Below are positions 16,509 through 27,043 of a stretch of 64,000 nucleotides of DNA, piece after piece. The DNA is taken from positions 558,001 to 622,000 of the forward strand of contig NZ_CP144164.1 in NCBI RefSeq assembly GCF_037478005.1, written 5' to 3'. Numbering within the stretch: the stretch's first letter is position 1; the number at the start of each line of letters is the position of its first letter. The stretch comes from Alteromonas sp. M12 (GTDB taxonomy: Bacteria > Pseudomonadota > Gammaproteobacteria > Enterobacterales > Alteromonadaceae). The position numbers and the translations under genes were made by a program. The notes beneath the pieces are model-generated. The model was not told the origin of the DNA. It saw only the letters and a program-made list of their open reading frames with translations, and did no database searches.

Positions 16509-18013
16509 AGCGGTCCTTAAAAGCAGAATTGTCAGAACAAAGGTTATCACAAAATCTTTATACAGCGCAGTGTGTAAGAGAAGGCGAAGTGGAAGCGGCT
16601 AAACAGATGTCTATTCCTCTTTACGACGTTATGCTGATCGCTGGCGAAAAGTTATTTCAATGGATTCAGAAACATTTCGATCATCAGACCAATATTTTAG
16701 TGGTGGTTGGAACGGGTAATAATGGCGGGGACGGCTATGTTGCTGCCAGTCTGTTATTGGATGATGGTTATAAGGTGTCGCTCGCATCTATCGATCCGGC
16801 TCGACAATTATCTGGCGATGCTGCTTTGGCGCAAAAAAGTTGGGTAGCCAGCGGTGGCGAAGTGGCTGATATTCGATTGTTAGATACCGAACATTTTGAG
16901 CTAATTGTAGACGGACTTTTAGGCACTGGATTAAATGGACCTGTATCATCCGCCTATCAGTCTGTTATTCAGCGAATTAATCAATCGGCGGCTCATATTT
17001 TATGTATTGATATTCCATCGGGTCTTGATGCCAATACAGGCGCAACGCTAGGAGCCAGTATTAATGCAGATACCACCATTACATTTGTTGGTATAAAAAC
17101 CGGATTGGTCACCGCTAACGGCAAACAAAAATCGGCTAATTTAATATTTGAAGAATTGAACATTGGTGAAACCTTTGCGCATCTCACTGAGCCTAAAGCA
17201 CGCTTAGTCGAATACGCTGACTTTGCTCCTTTACCTTCACGTGCTTTATATAGCCACAAAGGAAATAATGGTAAATTGCTGTGTATCGGCGGTAATAATG
17301 GGATGGCTGGAGCGATTCGTCTTACCGCTGAGGCGGCCATGCGCACGGGGGCCGGGCTGGTAAAGGTTTACTGTCATCCCAGTTCAGCGTCATCGATTGT
17401 GCAGGGGAGGGCAGAAATAATGGCTAGCAGTGAAAATTTGTTGCAGCTATTAGATTGGGCAGATTGTATCGTATTTGGTCCTGGTTTAGGTCAAACTACT
17501 TGGAGCCAAGAAACCTTTAATCAATTATTGAGTTATCTGGTTGATCAAGATAAACCACTAGTAATTGACGCCGATGGCTTAAATTTATTAAGTCAGCAAT
17601 TGCACGCGTTGAATTTATCTTATTTGATAATGTCTCCTCATAGTGCCGAAGCGGCAAGGTTGCTAAATATAAGCATCGAAAGTGTGGAAAATGATCGCTA
17701 TCAAGCGGCATCAAAATTGGTCGAAACCTATGGCGGAAATTGTATTCTAAAAGGTGCTGGCAGTATCGTTCATGGACCCTCAGGCACATATGTATGTGCA
17801 AATGGCAATCCAGGTATGTCGACAGCAGGTATGGGGGATGTTCTTTCAGGTGTTTTGGGATCTCTAGCAGCGCAAGGGATGACAGCAACTGATGCGAGCT
17901 TATACGGCACCTGCATTCATTCCGCGGCCGCCGATTTAGTGGCGGACAACTTTGGTCAACGTGGTATGATTGCCAGTGATTTATTTGATTATTTAAGACA
18001 ACTAGTTAATTGA
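16502..18013 (+). CDS. nnr: Bifunctional NAD(P)H-hydrate epimerase / ADP-dependent dehydratase
   Basis: 503 residues. The N-terminal YjeF_N epimerase domain (to about 215) has GTGNNGGDGYVAASLL and GLLGTGLNGPV. The C-terminal ribokinase-like dehydratase domain (about 235-500) has GNNGKLLCIGGNNGMAGAI, VFGPGLGQ, LKGAGSIVHGP and the catalytic GNPGMSTAGMGDVLSG. It repairs hydrated NAD(P)H. GTG at 16502 is used. Its stop overlaps the tsaE start, so it heads the nnr-tsaE-amiB-mutL-miaA series, as in many gammaproteobacteria. Confidence 0.96.
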   Translation: MSQRSLKAELSEQRLSQNLYTAQCVREGEVEAAKQMSIPLYDVMLIAGEKLFQWIQKHFDHQTNILVVVGTGNNGGDGYVAASLLLDDGYKVSLASIDPARQLSGDAALAQKSWVASGGEVADIRLLDTEHFELIVDGLLGTGLNGPVSSAYQSVIQRINQSAAHILCIDIPSGLDANTGATLGASINADTTITFVGIKTGLVTANGKQKSANLIFEELNIGETFAHLTEPKARLVEYADFAPLPSRALYSHKGNNGKLLCIGGNNGMAGAIRLTAEAAMRTGAGLVKVYCHPSSASSIVQGRAEIMASSENLLQLLDWADCIVFGPGLGQTTWSQETFNQLLSYLVDQDKPLVIDADGLNLLSQQLHALNLSYLIMSPHSAEAARLLNISIESVENDRYQAASKLVETYGGNCILKGAGSIVHGPSGTYVCANGNPGMSTAGMGDVLSGVLGSLAAQGMTATDASLYGTCIHSAAADLVADNFGQRGMIASDLFDYLRQLVN

Positions 18014-18474
18014 AAATGAAATATACGCAGTTTTTGCCAGATGAGGCAGCTACACTCAATATTGCTAAACGAATTTCCCAACTGACCACCCAGCATTTAG
18101 TTATTTATTTGTCTGGTGATCTTGGTGCTGGTAAAACCTCGTTTAGTCGAGGCTTTTTGCATGGTTTGGGGCATGTTGGGAACGTTAAAAGTCCCACCTA
18201 TACTATCGTCGAGCCTTATGAAGTGCCACCTTGGAGAGTTTTTCACTTTGATTTGTATCGCTTAGCAGATCCTGAAGAGCTCGAATATATGGGAATTCGC
18301 GATTATTTTGCAGAAGACTGCATTTGCCTAATTGAGTGGCCCGATAAAGGCGCTGGTCTATTGGCAACAGCTGATTTAGAGATTAGTATAGAATTCGAAG
18401 CTGGTGGAAGGCGCATCCATCTAGCCTCCCATTCTGATGTCGGGCAAAAAATTGTAGAGATATTACAAAAATAA
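18010..18474 (+). CDS. tsaE: tRNA threonylcarbamoyladenosine biosynthesis ATPase TsaE
   Basis: 154 residues, the normal length. Walker A SGDLGAGKTSFSRGFL at about residues 37-52, then SPTYTIVEPYE and HFDLYRLADPEELEYMG. The conserved IEWPDKG box lies near residue 112. It powers turnover of the TsaBD complex in t6A37 synthesis. Either TTG 18010 or ATG 18016 could start it. The overlap with nnr suggests coupling. Confidence 0.96.
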   Translation: MKMKYTQFLPDEAATLNIAKRISQLTTQHLVIYLSGDLGAGKTSFSRGFLHGLGHVGNVKSPTYTIVEPYEVPPWRVFHFDLYRLADPEELEYMGIRDYFAEDCICLIEWPDKGAGLLATADLEISIEFEAGGRRIHLASHSDVGQKIVEILQK

Positions 18475-18476
18475 TA

Positions 18477-19817
18477 ATGATGAATACTGTATCTAGACTG
18501 ATAGCTCAAATATTGAGCGGCACTTTGATGCTGCTTATCAGTCATTTCTGTATTGCACAAAATGCAATTGAAGCGTTGCGCCTGTGGCCTTCTCCGGATA
18601 ATACTCGGGTGGTTTTAGATCTCACCGAGCAACCTGAATACTCCTATTTCACCCTTTCAAACCCAGAGCGGTTAGTTATCGATTTGGCAAATACTAAGGG
18701 CGATATTGATCTTGCTGGTTTTGCCAAATCATCCGATTTAGTTAAAAAAATAAGGTACAGCTCTGCCAAAGATGCTTCGTCAGTGCGGGTTGTACTCGAA
18801 CTAAATCGAAAATTGAATACCGAAATCTTTGCGTTACCGCCTACTGCGCCATATAAAAATCGTTTAGTAATAGATTTAAGTGACCACTCGAACAGCACCC
18901 CGCAGGTGGTAATGAGTTCAGAAAGCTCGACTCGAGATCGAGATATTATCATTGCTATTGATGCTGGACACGGTGGAGAGGATCCCGGTTCAATTGGCAG
19001 AGCGGGTACCTATGAAAAAAATATCACACTGAGCGTAAGCAAAAGATTGGCAGATCTGATTAACGCCGAGCCAGGGTTAAGAGCTGTAATGACACGCACT
19101 GGTGATTATTATATTTCGCCTAATGCACGCCCAGATATTGCCCGCAAAAACAAAGCTGATTTATTTATCTCAGTTCATGCTGATGCGTTTACCACTCCCC
19201 AGCCAAAAGGCGCTTCTGTTTGGGTTTTATCTATGGGCAGAGCGAATTCTGTTTTAGGTCGATGGATGGAACGCACTGAACGTCACTCTGAGTTGTTAGG
19301 TGGCGCTGCCGAGGTGATTCAAGATACGGCAAGTGAACGTTATTTAGCTCAAGCGTTGTTAGATATGTCAATGGACCACTCATTAACTACCAGTTACGAC
19401 ATCAGTAAAATGGTTATATCTGAATTGAAACAAGTGACCAGCTTGCACAAAAAAATGCCACAAGCAGCCAGCTTAGCGGTACTCACCTCTCCGGATATTC
19501 CTTCGATACTTGTGGAAGTGGGCTTCATTTCTAATCCAACTGAAGAAAAAAACCTTAATTGGAATCAACATCGCCAAAAATTAGCAAGTTCGGTATTTTC
19601 TGCAATCAAACAACATTTTAGAAAACTCCCGCCAGATGGTACGCTATGGGCGAATAACGCACGTTCTGAAAAACGCACTCACAGAGTCAGAAGTGGTGAG
19701 TCATTATCATTATTGGCACAACGCTATAAAGTGCGAATTAGCGCCATAAAAGAAGCAAATAATATGCGTAATGATACGGTGAGGATTGGTCAAGTATTGA
19801 CAATTCCAAGCACCTAA
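18477..19817 (+). CDS. amiB: N-acetylmuramoyl-L-alanine amidase AmiB/AmiC type
   Basis: 446 residues. Signal peptide to about residue 28 (IAQILSGTLMLLISHFCIAQ), an AMIN domain at 30-130, an Amidase_3 catalytic domain at about 155-380, and a C-terminal LysM domain at about 398-444. Zinc and catalytic residues are visible in AIDAGHGGEDPG, TYEKN, ISVHADAF and ILVEVGFISN. It cleaves septal peptidoglycan under EnvC/NlpD control. The position between tsaE and mutL matches E. coli amiB. It starts 2 bp after tsaE. Confidence 0.95.
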   Translation: MMNTVSRLIAQILSGTLMLLISHFCIAQNAIEALRLWPSPDNTRVVLDLTEQPEYSYFTLSNPERLVIDLANTKGDIDLAGFAKSSDLVKKIRYSSAKDASSVRVVLELNRKLNTEIFALPPTAPYKNRLVIDLSDHSNSTPQVVMSSESSTRDRDIIIAIDAGHGGEDPGSIGRAGTYEKNITLSVSKRLADLINAEPGLRAVMTRTGDYYISPNARPDIARKNKADLFISVHADAFTTPQPKGASVWVLSMGRANSVLGRWMERTERHSELLGGAAEVIQDTASERYLAQALLDMSMDHSLTTSYDISKMVISELKQVTSLHKKMPQAASLAVLTSPDIPSILVEVGFISNPTEEKNLNWNQHRQKLASSVFSAIKQHFRKLPPDGTLWANNARSEKRTHRVRSGESLSLLAQRYKVRISAIKEANNMRNDTVRIGQVLTIPST

Positions 19818-19859
19818 ACAATAAGTTATTCCCGCCCAAAAAATTAATAAAGGTTTCCT

Positions 19860-21725
19860 GTGTCAATTCGAATTCTATCCCCACAACTTGCCAACCAAAT
19901 TGCCGCTGGTGAAGTAGTTGAACGGCCCGCTTCTGTGGTCAAAGAATTGGTTGAAAACTGCTTGGATGCAGGTGCCAGCAGTATTGAAATTGAGATAGAT
20001 AAAGGTGGACATAAACGTATTTCTATTCGCGACAATGGTAAAGGCATCCCGCAGCAAGAGTTAGAATTGGCGCTGAGTAGACATGCAACCAGCAAAATAT
20101 CCAAACTCGACGATTTAGAAAATATTTGTAGTCTTGGCTTTCGCGGAGAAGCGTTAGCCAGTATTAGTTCTGTGTCACGATTAACCTTAACTTCAAAACC
20201 ACAAGAACAACAACAAGCATGGCAAGCTTGCGCAGAGGGAAGGGACATGCAAGTGACACTTCAGCCTGCTGCACACCCCAAAGGTACCAGCATTGAAGTA
20301 CTTGATTTGTTTTTCAACACGCCAGCTAGACGTAAATTTTTGCGCGCTGAAAAAACCGAGTTTAACCATATTGATGAAGTGATAAGGCGAATTGCCTTGA
20401 GTCGATTTGATGTGGCGTTGAACCTTAAACACAATGGCAAGACGGTTAGAAAATATCCAGCGATTAAGGATGACGGGTCGCATATCAAACGGATTGCTGC
20501 GGTTTGCGGTAGTGATTTTGCGGATAACTCTCTTGCTATAGACAGTGAGTATGAGGGGATAAGGCTTAACGGCTGGTTAAGCGCCGCTGGCGCGAGTCGT
20601 ATGCAAAGTGATCTGCAATATGTTTACGTTAATGGTCGCGTGATGAAAGATAAACTAATTAATCATGCAATTAGGCAAGCATATGAAGGTTTGATTGAGC
20701 CTAACACTCACCCAGCATTCGTGCTGTTTCTGTCTTTGGATCCTATGCAAGTTGATGTCAATGTTCACCCAGCTAAACATGAAGTGAGATTTCATCAATC
20801 CCGACTTGTCCATGACGTTATATTTCGCTCTGTTTCAAAAGCGCTGACTGAATCGTTCTCTGATCATACGGAGCATGCTGAGAGCGGCGGACAAGTCACA
20901 CCAACGACATTGCAAGAAGTTGCTCCTAGCCACCAGTATATCCGTCCGTTGAGCAGGGTAATTGATAAGCCAAGCCAGAGTGAACAGCCGTTGCGCTCAA
21001 CCACTGAAATTCATGAGCAGGTCACTAATCAGCAACCTAAAACATTCAGTTATAGTGCTCCGGCTCATTCAAAGTCAGGGGCCAAGCATTACAAAAATTT
21101 AATGACTCCGCATTCCTCTGAACACTCTCAAAGCAACCTGTTGAGTTTTATGCAGGTTGCTGATAATCGTTTATTGATCGAATGTGCAGGGGCGTATTAT
21201 CTGTGTGACGCAGAAAAATTAGCCGCTAAAAAATTACACGATGATGGGCAGTTTAATCAACCAGTGATGCAACCTCTTTTAATGCCCATTTCGCTGGCGT
21301 TGAACCAGATAAAGCTGACGATAGAGCCATCATTAATTCAGAGTATTAAAAGCTTAGGTATTGAGCTTTCTATTGTTAATCAACGTATACTTTTGAAGCA
21401 AGTCCCTTCCGGAACCCGAGCTTTGGATTGGGCCAGTGTGCTGCTGAGTTTGTTTGATAGATTGGAGCTAGCGCTCAATCAAAGTACCAAGGAAAATGCG
21501 ACTCTGCCTATTCGTAAATTTGACCAAGACAGTGACAAACAACTATTACTTGAAAGTTTTTACACTGTGTTAGCAGAGCACCAAATCAAAGGGTTAGCAG
21601 CACAACATACTAATATGAACTTTCTTTGTGAATGGTTAACTAAACAACTCAATGCTGAAGAAATACTTAAATCTTGCGCTAAATTAATCCCATTAAAAAA
21701 TTGGTTATCACAATTTGATGAATAA
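19860..21725 (+). CDS. mutL: DNA mismatch repair protein MutL
   Basis: 621 residues. The N-terminal GHKL ATPase has [37 protein letters not shown] and [15 protein letters not shown]. The C-terminal dimerisation domain ends at NWLSQFDE. No DQHA(X)2E(X)4E endonuclease motif is seen in the C-terminal part, as expected for a MutH-using MutL. The start is GTG at 19860, with AAGG seven bases upstream. The stop overlaps miaA by 8 bp. Confidence 0.96.
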   Translation: MSIRILSPQLANQIAAGEVVERPASVVKELVENCLDAGASSIEIEIDKGGHKRISIRDNGKGIPQQELELALSRHATSKISKLDDLENICSLGFRGEALASISSVSRLTLTSKPQEQQQAWQACAEGRDMQVTLQPAAHPKGTSIEVLDLFFNTPARRKFLRAEKTEFNHIDEVIRRIALSRFDVALNLKHNGKTVRKYPAIKDDGSHIKRIAAVCGSDFADNSLAIDSEYEGIRLNGWLSAAGASRMQSDLQYVYVNGRVMKDKLINHAIRQAYEGLIEPNTHPAFVLFLSLDPMQVDVNVHPAKHEVRFHQSRLVHDVIFRSVSKALTESFSDHTEHAESGGQVTPTTLQEVAPSHQYIRPLSRVIDKPSQSEQPLRSTTEIHEQVTNQQPKTFSYSAPAHSKSGAKHYKNLMTPHSSEHSQSNLLSFMQVADNRLLIECAGAYYLCDAEKLAAKKLHDDGQFNQPVMQPLLMPISLALNQIKLTIEPSLIQSIKSLGIELSIVNQRILLKQVPSGTRALDWASVLLSLFDRLELALNQSTKENATLPIRKFDQDSDKQLLLESFYTVLAEHQIKGLAAQHTNMNFLCEWLTKQLNAEEILKSCAKLIPLKNWLSQFDE

Positions 21726-22662
21726 AAAACAAACCGAAAACTTACCGCCAGCGATTTTTTTAATGGGGCCAACAGCCTCTGGTAAGACTGATTTGGCATT
21801 AGAAATAAGCAAAAGGCTCCCCTGTGAAATCATTAGTGTAGATTCGGCGCTAATCTATCGTGGTATGGACATAGGCACGGCCAAACCAACTCCCGAAGAA
21901 CTATCTCAAGTTCCCCATCGACTCATTGATATTCTCGACCCTGCAGAATCTTATTCGGTTGCGAATTTCAGGAACGATGCGTTAAATGCGATGAAAGCGG
22001 TAACTGAAAATGGAAAGATTCCTTTACTGGTTGGTGGAACTATGATGTATTTCAAGAGCTTAGTTGATGGTTTATCAACATTGCCAGCTGCCAATGAAGA
22101 AGTTCGTGCGCAATTAACCCAAGACGCACAAAACCAAGGCTGGGACGCATTGCATAACCGATTAGAACAAATCGACCCAATTTCAGCTAAACGTATACAT
22201 CCAAATGACCCTCAGCGTTTGTTAAGGGCTTTAGAAGTATTTGTATTGAGCGGAAAGACGATGACGGAGTTAACTGCGGCAAAGTCCAGTAGTCTCCCAT
22301 ATTCGGTAAAAGAATTTGCCATCATGCCCAGTGATCGGGGTATACTCCATGAGCGTATAGAAAAACGATTTAATGTTATGCTTGATAAAGGCTTTCAACA
22401 AGAAGTCGAAGATCTTAAGCGTCGCGGAGATTTACATCTAGATTTGCCTTCCATGCGGTGTGTGGGTTACCGTCAAATGTGGCAGTATCTCGATGGTGAC
22501 TATAATCACGAGGAAATGGTATTTAAAGGTGTGGCGGCAACGCGTCAATTGGCAAAAAGACAAATAACCTGGCTAAGAAGCTGGAAAAATATAACTTTTT
22601 TAGATGGTATTGAAAAAGACAATTTGACTACCATATTGAATGTCAGCAATACTGTACCCTAA
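21718..22662 (+). CDS. miaA: tRNA dimethylallyltransferase MiaA
   Basis: 314 residues from the ATG at 21718, inside the mutL tail. P-loop [14 protein letters not shown], the substrate loop [34 protein letters not shown], and the tRNA-binding part [15 protein letters not shown] and [14 protein letters not shown]. It prenylates A37 of tRNAs reading UNN codons. hfq follows after 86 bp. Confidence 0.96.
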   Translation: MNKKQTENLPPAIFLMGPTASGKTDLALEISKRLPCEIISVDSALIYRGMDIGTAKPTPEELSQVPHRLIDILDPAESYSVANFRNDALNAMKAVTENGKIPLLVGGTMMYFKSLVDGLSTLPAANEEVRAQLTQDAQNQGWDALHNRLEQIDPISAKRIHPNDPQRLLRALEVFVLSGKTMTELTAAKSSSLPYSVKEFAIMPSDRGILHERIEKRFNVMLDKGFQQEVEDLKRRGDLHLDLPSMRCVGYRQMWQYLDGDYNHEEMVFKGVAATRQLAKRQITWLRSWKNITFLDGIEKDNLTTILNVSNTVP

Positions 22663-22748
22663 TAGGCAGCTATACAGCCCCATGTTTTACTGTATAATTT
22701 GTATATCAGGTGAAAATCATAATAAAAAGAAAAGGATAAGGAATAGTG

Positions 22749-22997
22749 ATGGCAAAGGGGCAATCTTTACAAGACCCGTTTTTGAATGCGTTAAGAAAGG
22801 AGCGTATTCCTGTCTCAATTTATTTAGTCAATGGAATCAAGTTACAAGGTCAAGTGGAATCGTTTGACCAGTTCGTGATTCTGTTAAAAAACACTGTTAG
22901 TCAGATGGTATACAAGCATGCCATTTCAACTGTTGTGCCTTCTCGGGCCATTAATATGTCAACCGGCGCACAACCTGACTCTGATAACGGTGAATAA
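22749..22997 (+). CDS. hfq: RNA chaperone Hfq
   Basis: 82 residues. The Sm1 motif is present with [21 protein letters not shown], and Sm2 with [11 protein letters not shown]. The C-terminal tail is short and acidic, unlike the longer tail of E. coli Hfq (102 residues). The ATG at 22749 has AAGGA upstream; a GTG one codon earlier is less likely. A perfect TATAAT at 22693-22698, with no good -35 box, may be part of a dedicated promoter. It pairs small RNAs with mRNAs. Confidence 0.97.
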   Translation: MAKGQSLQDPFLNALRKERIPVSIYLVNGIKLQGQVESFDQFVILLKNTVSQMVYKHAISTVVPSRAINMSTGAQPDSDNGE

Positions 22998-23016
22998 AAC
23001 CTTATAGGAGAAAAGC

Positions 23017-24306
23017 TTGTTTGACCGTTACGAAGCAGGCGAGCAGGCTGTTTTAGTTCATATTGATTTTTCTGATGATTCTAGCAAAGAAGATCTGCAA
23101 GAGTTACAAATGCTAGTGTCATCTGCCGGTGTTAATGCAGTTGAAGTGATAACCGCTTCACGGCAAGCACCTCATCCCAAATACTTTACGGGTAGTGGCA
23201 AAGCTGAAGAGATTGCTAATGCTGTGCGTACCAATAACGCAGATGTCGTTATTTTTAATCACCCTCTATCGCCTTCTCAAGAAAGAAATTTGGAAGCATT
23301 GTGCAAATGTCGCGTGTTAGATCGTACCGGTCTGATTTTAGACATTTTTGCGCAACGTGCCCGTACTCACGAAGGTAAATTACAAGTAGAGTTAGCGCAA
23401 CTTCGGCATATTTCAACTCGATTAATTCGAGGTTGGACTCACTTGGAACGTCAAAAAGGTGGAATTGGCCTACGCGGTCCCGGTGAAACTCAGCTGGAAA
23501 CCGATAGACGACTTTTGCGAGTCAGAATTAAGAGTATTCAACGTCGCTTAGCCAAAGTACAAAAACAACGTGAACAAGGCCGCAGAGCTCGTAAACGCGC
23601 GGAAATGCCAACGCTCTCGCTGGTGGGATATACCAATGCGGGTAAATCGACTTTGTTTAATACTATTACTGATGCGGGAGTCTATGCGGCAGATCAATTG
23701 TTCGCCACACTAGATCCAACCTTGCGAAAAATTCAGTTACAAGATGTTGGTAACGCTATATTGGCTGATACAGTTGGATTTATCCGGCACTTACCACATG
23801 ATTTAGTGGCGGCATTTAAAGCCACTTTACAGGAAACTCAAGAAGCAGACCTATTATTGCACGTTGTGGATTATTCGGATGACCAATATCTAGACAATAT
23901 TGATCAGGTGAATGATGTTTTGGAAGAAATTGATGCATCTGAAATTCAACAGCTAATGATTTGCAACAAAATTGACAGAATGGAAGGGGTTGAACCCCAT
24001 ATAGACCGCAATGATGAAGGAATTCCCATTCGAGTCTGGATTTCAGCTCAACAAGATCAGGGCATTGATTTATTATTTAATGCCCTCACTGAATGTTTAT
24101 CGCAAAGCATAGTGCAATTTACATTACGCATTCCGCCTAAAGAAGGTAAACTTCGAGGCGCATTATTTGGAATGAACTGTATCGCTGCAGAATCGTATGC
24201 AGAGGACGGCGATTGGCTGGTGGATGTCAGAATGCCAACCAGTGATTGGAACCGATTGGAAAAAAGATCAGAGATAGACTTATCCAGTTTGGTAGTAAAG
24301 CATTAG
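23017..24306 (+). CDS. hflX: Ribosome-associated GTPase HflX
   Basis: 429 residues. An N-terminal HflX domain precedes a coiled helix (GPGETQLETDRRLLRVRIK). The G domain has G1 VGYTNAGKSTLFN, G3 DTVGFIRHLPHDL, and G4 NKID. A short C-terminal domain follows. It splits stalled ribosomes after heat stress. TTG at 23017 is the start, 6 bp behind a perfect AGGAG. It lies 19 bp after hfq, conserving the hfq-hflX-hflKC order. Confidence 0.96.
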   Translation: MFDRYEAGEQAVLVHIDFSDDSSKEDLQELQMLVSSAGVNAVEVITASRQAPHPKYFTGSGKAEEIANAVRTNNADVVIFNHPLSPSQERNLEALCKCRVLDRTGLILDIFAQRARTHEGKLQVELAQLRHISTRLIRGWTHLERQKGGIGLRGPGETQLETDRRLLRVRIKSIQRRLAKVQKQREQGRRARKRAEMPTLSLVGYTNAGKSTLFNTITDAGVYAADQLFATLDPTLRKIQLQDVGNAILADTVGFIRHLPHDLVAAFKATLQETQEADLLLHVVDYSDDQYLDNIDQVNDVLEEIDASEIQQLMICNKIDRMEGVEPHIDRNDEGIPIRVWISAQQDQGIDLLFNALTECLSQSIVQFTLRIPPKEGKLRGALFGMNCIAAESYAEDGDWLVDVRMPTSDWNRLEKRSEIDLSSLVVKH

Positions 24307-24383
24307 TATATGCAAATTAAGTTAACTTCTGATGGTAGTATCGGGGTTGCGTAGATTTAGACTTAACCTAACGGAGAGTGATG

Positions 24384-25541
24384 ATGGCTTGGAATGAGCC
24401 CGGTGGAAAGAATAACGACCCTTGGAAAAATAAGGGGGGACGTGATCAAGGCCCGCCTGATTTGGATGATATATTCAAAAATTTGTTTGGTAAATTCAGC
24501 AAAGGTGGCGGCGGTGACGGCTCATCTGGCGGTAAAAGCTTAGGTGGAGTTGGCTTAACTGTGATCGCAGTTTTGCTAGTTGTCGTTTGGTTTATTAGCG
24601 GTTTCTACACTATTCGTGAAGCAGAACGTGGTGTGGTATTACGTTTTGGTGAGTTCAGTCAATTCGTAGAGCCTGGTTTACGTTGGAAACCAACATTCGT
24701 AGATGAAGTCATTCCAATTGACGTGCAATCTATTAAGTCGATGTCTTCAGAGGGCAGCATGCTCACAGAAGATGAAAACGTGGTTAGCGTTGAAATGGAA
24801 GTTCAATATCGAATCGTAGAGCCTTTCAAATATAGCTTTGCGGTAACTAACCCAGAACAAAGCCTTAGTCAGGCGTTAAATAGTGCCATTCGTTACGTGG
24901 TCGGACATTCAAAAATGGACGATGTGTTAACCCGCGGTCGTGAATCAGCCCGTCAACAAGTTTGGCAAGAGTTAGAAGGCATTATTAATCCTTATGATAT
25001 GGGTATTTCAATTGTCGACATTAACTTTAAAGATGCTCGTCCACCAGATGCGGTGAGAGCGGCTTTTGATGATGCTATTGCTGCACAAGAAGATGAACAG
25101 CGTTTCATCCGCGAAGCAGAAGCTTATTCTCGTGAAATCGAGCCTCGCGCCCGTGGTCAAGTGAATAGAATGGCAGAAGAAGCACAGGCTTATAAAGAGC
25201 GTGTTACTTTAGAAGCGCGCGGTGAAATCGCACGTTTTGAAGAGTTATTACCTCAATACAATGCGGCACCTGAAGTTACCCGTCAGCGTATCTATCTTGA
25301 AACTATGGAACAGGTGTATCAAAACACTACTAAGATCATGATAGATAATGAGGGAAGTGGCAATATGATGTATTTGCCTTTAGATAAAATTCTAGAGAGC
25401 CAAAATAGTCAAGCACCTAAAGAGAACTCTCGCAGTACGCTTGAAGGACTACAACAAAATAGTATTTCCTCTTCGCAAAGTAGTAATTCCACTCCGAGCA
25501 CAACGTTACGTAGTGATCGAACTAGAACAGGGAGAAATTGA
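24384..25541 (+). CDS. hflK: FtsH protease modulator HflK
   Basis: 385 residues from MAWNEPGG at 24384, the form that matches E. coli HflK; upstream in-frame starts add only M residues. Gly-rich cytoplasmic N-terminus (to about 50), one membrane span (VGLTVIAVLLVVVWFISGFY), then a periplasmic SPFH/band 7 domain (TIREAERGVVLRFGEF) and a long helix. The Ser-rich tail is variable. It forms the HflKC cage around FtsH. It ends overlapping the ribosome site of hflC. Confidence 0.95.
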   Translation: MAWNEPGGKNNDPWKNKGGRDQGPPDLDDIFKNLFGKFSKGGGGDGSSGGKSLGGVGLTVIAVLLVVVWFISGFYTIREAERGVVLRFGEFSQFVEPGLRWKPTFVDEVIPIDVQSIKSMSSEGSMLTEDENVVSVEMEVQYRIVEPFKYSFAVTNPEQSLSQALNSAIRYVVGHSKMDDVLTRGRESARQQVWQELEGIINPYDMGISIVDINFKDARPPDAVRAAFDDAIAAQEDEQRFIREAEAYSREIEPRARGQVNRMAEEAQAYKERVTLEARGEIARFEELLPQYNAAPEVTRQRIYLETMEQVYQNTTKIMIDNEGSGNMMYLPLDKILESQNSQAPKENSRSTLEGLQQNSISSSQSSNSTPSTTLRSDRTRTGRN

Positions 25542-25543
25542 TA

Positions 25544-26428
25544 ATGAAAAATCTAAGTATTGGAGTCGTAGTACTCGTTATCATCGCAGTTTTTCTTTCA
25601 TTGTTTGTTGTGCCTGAAGGCGAAAAAGCAATTAAAATTCAATTCGGAAAAGTTGAGCGAGATGCTTCAGGTGAAACTGTTGTCTTTTCACCCGGTTTGC
25701 ATTTTAAAATTCCATTGATTGACCGCGTTGTTAAGCTCGATGCCAGAATTCAAACGCTGGATGATCCTGCTGGACGTTTTGTTACTTCAGAGAAAAAAGA
25801 CTTAATCGTTGATTCTTATGTAAAGTGGCGGATTAAAGATTTTGCAACTTACTACTTGTCAACTGGTGCTAACAAATTACAAGCAGAATCACTATTAAAA
25901 CAAAAAGTTAATAATGGTTTGCGCTCTGAATTTGGTACTCGTACTATTTCTCAAATCGTATCTGGTGAGCGCTCAGAATTGATGGATGAAGCCATGAAGC
26001 AAGCGTCAACTAGTTCGGATGAGCTTGGTATTGAGATTGTTGATGTAAGAGTTAAACAAATTAATCTACCACCTGAAGTGAGTAATTCTATTTTCCAACG
26101 AATGAGAGCAGAGCGAGAAGCTGTGGCAAAAGAGCACCGCTCAGAAGGTAGAGAGCAAGCCGAAATCATTAAGGCAACAATTGATGCTAAAGTGACGGTT
26201 ATGCTGGCAGACGCAGAACGGAACCTGCGTAAGATTAAAGGTGAAGGTGAAGCCCAAGCCGCACAGATTTATGCTGAAACTTATTCTAAGAGCCCTGAGT
26301 TCTATGCATTTTTAAGAAGTATGGATGCTTATAGAGCGAGTTTCGATAGTAAACAAGACGTTTTAGTTGTTGAACCAGACAGTGATTTCTTTAAATACAT
26401 GAAAGACATGTCAGGTGCTAGAAACTAA
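25544..26428 (+). CDS. hflC: FtsH protease modulator HflC
   Basis: 294 residues from ATG 25544, 9 bp behind GGAG. One N-terminal span (LSIGVVVLVIIAVFLSLFVV) is followed by VPEGEKAIKIQFGKV and an SPFH domain with the helix RAEREAVAKEHRSEGREQA. The C-terminus carries SPEFYAFLRSMDAYRASF, typical of HflC. It is the partner of HflK, and a strong terminator follows. nsrR, which often comes next in enterobacteria, is absent. Confidence 0.95.
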   Translation: MKNLSIGVVVLVIIAVFLSLFVVPEGEKAIKIQFGKVERDASGETVVFSPGLHFKIPLIDRVVKLDARIQTLDDPAGRFVTSEKKDLIVDSYVKWRIKDFATYYLSTGANKLQAESLLKQKVNNGLRSEFGTRTISQIVSGERSELMDEAMKQASTSSDELGIEIVDVRVKQINLPPEVSNSIFQRMRAEREAVAKEHRSEGREQAEIIKATIDAKVTVMLADAERNLRKIKGEGEAQAAQIYAETYSKSPEFYAFLRSMDAYRASFDSKQDVLVVEPDSDFFKYMKDMSGARN

Positions 26429-26442
26429 ATTTAAGTGTTGAT

Positions 26443-26468
26443 AAAAGCGCCGTGAAGGCGCTTTTTTT
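26443..26468 (+). terminator. Rho-independent terminator of the hfq-hflX-hflKC operon
   Basis: Stem AAAAGCGCC/GGCGCTTTT with a 5-nt loop and a run of seven T, 14 bp after the hflC stop. Confidence 0.92.
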
Positions 26469-26503
26469 ATCACTAAAATCGTCATTATTAAGCGAGAGTG
26501 CTT

Positions 26504-27022
26504 ATGTTTGAATTTCATATTAGAGATGCGGTTCAGGATGACTTTTCTGAAATTAAACGCTTAAACGATAAATTTGTACACTTTACCAGCCCAATGGAGC
26601 TAGCTCGCATCGAGCAGTTACATAACCTCAGTGCGTATCACCGGGTGATAGAGCAGCATGACAAACAGACATCTGAAGTCTCCACTGTCGGCTTCCTACT
26701 TGCTATGAAACCCGCCACAGACTACAGCAGTGATAATTACCAATGGTTCGACTTACGTTACAAGCACTTCTTGTATGTGGACAGGGTAGTGATTGATTCT
26801 ACGGCGCAAGGAAAAGGCTTGGGAAAGAAGCTGTATGATGATTTATTTTGTTTCGCACTCAAACATAGAATTGAACTTATTTGTTGTGAATACAATTTAA
26901 TTCCAGCCAATCCCATTTCAGCAAATTTTCATCAATCCTATGGATTTCATCAGGTTGGTCGATTGGATGCAGACGATAAAAGCAAGGTTGTTTCCATGCA
27001 AATTGTAAAATTACCTAATTAA
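26504..27022 (+). CDS. GNAT-family N-acetyltransferase
   Basis: 172 residues from the ATG at 26504 (GAGAG upstream). The acetyl-CoA motif A appears as VDRVVIDSTAQGKGLGKKLYDDLFCFAL, with the Q/GxGxG/A loop QGKGLGKK at about residue 104. Motif B contains NPISANFHQSYGFHQVGRL. The substrate is not predictable. It lies alone between the hflC terminator and the acyl-CoA dehydrogenase gene, 21 bp before the latter, so the two may be cotranscribed. Confidence 0.82.
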   Translation: MFEFHIRDAVQDDFSEIKRLNDKFVHFTSPMELARIEQLHNLSAYHRVIEQHDKQTSEVSTVGFLLAMKPATDYSSDNYQWFDLRYKHFLYVDRVVIDSTAQGKGLGKKLYDDLFCFALKHRIELICCEYNLIPANPISANFHQSYGFHQVGRLDADDKSKVVSMQIVKLPN

Positions 27023-27043
27023 TATTAATTCGGGACCCTTAAA

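Noticed and set aside
19844-20488. Several minus-strand frames within mutL
   Set aside because: All overlap the conserved ATPase domain of mutL and have no recognisable product.
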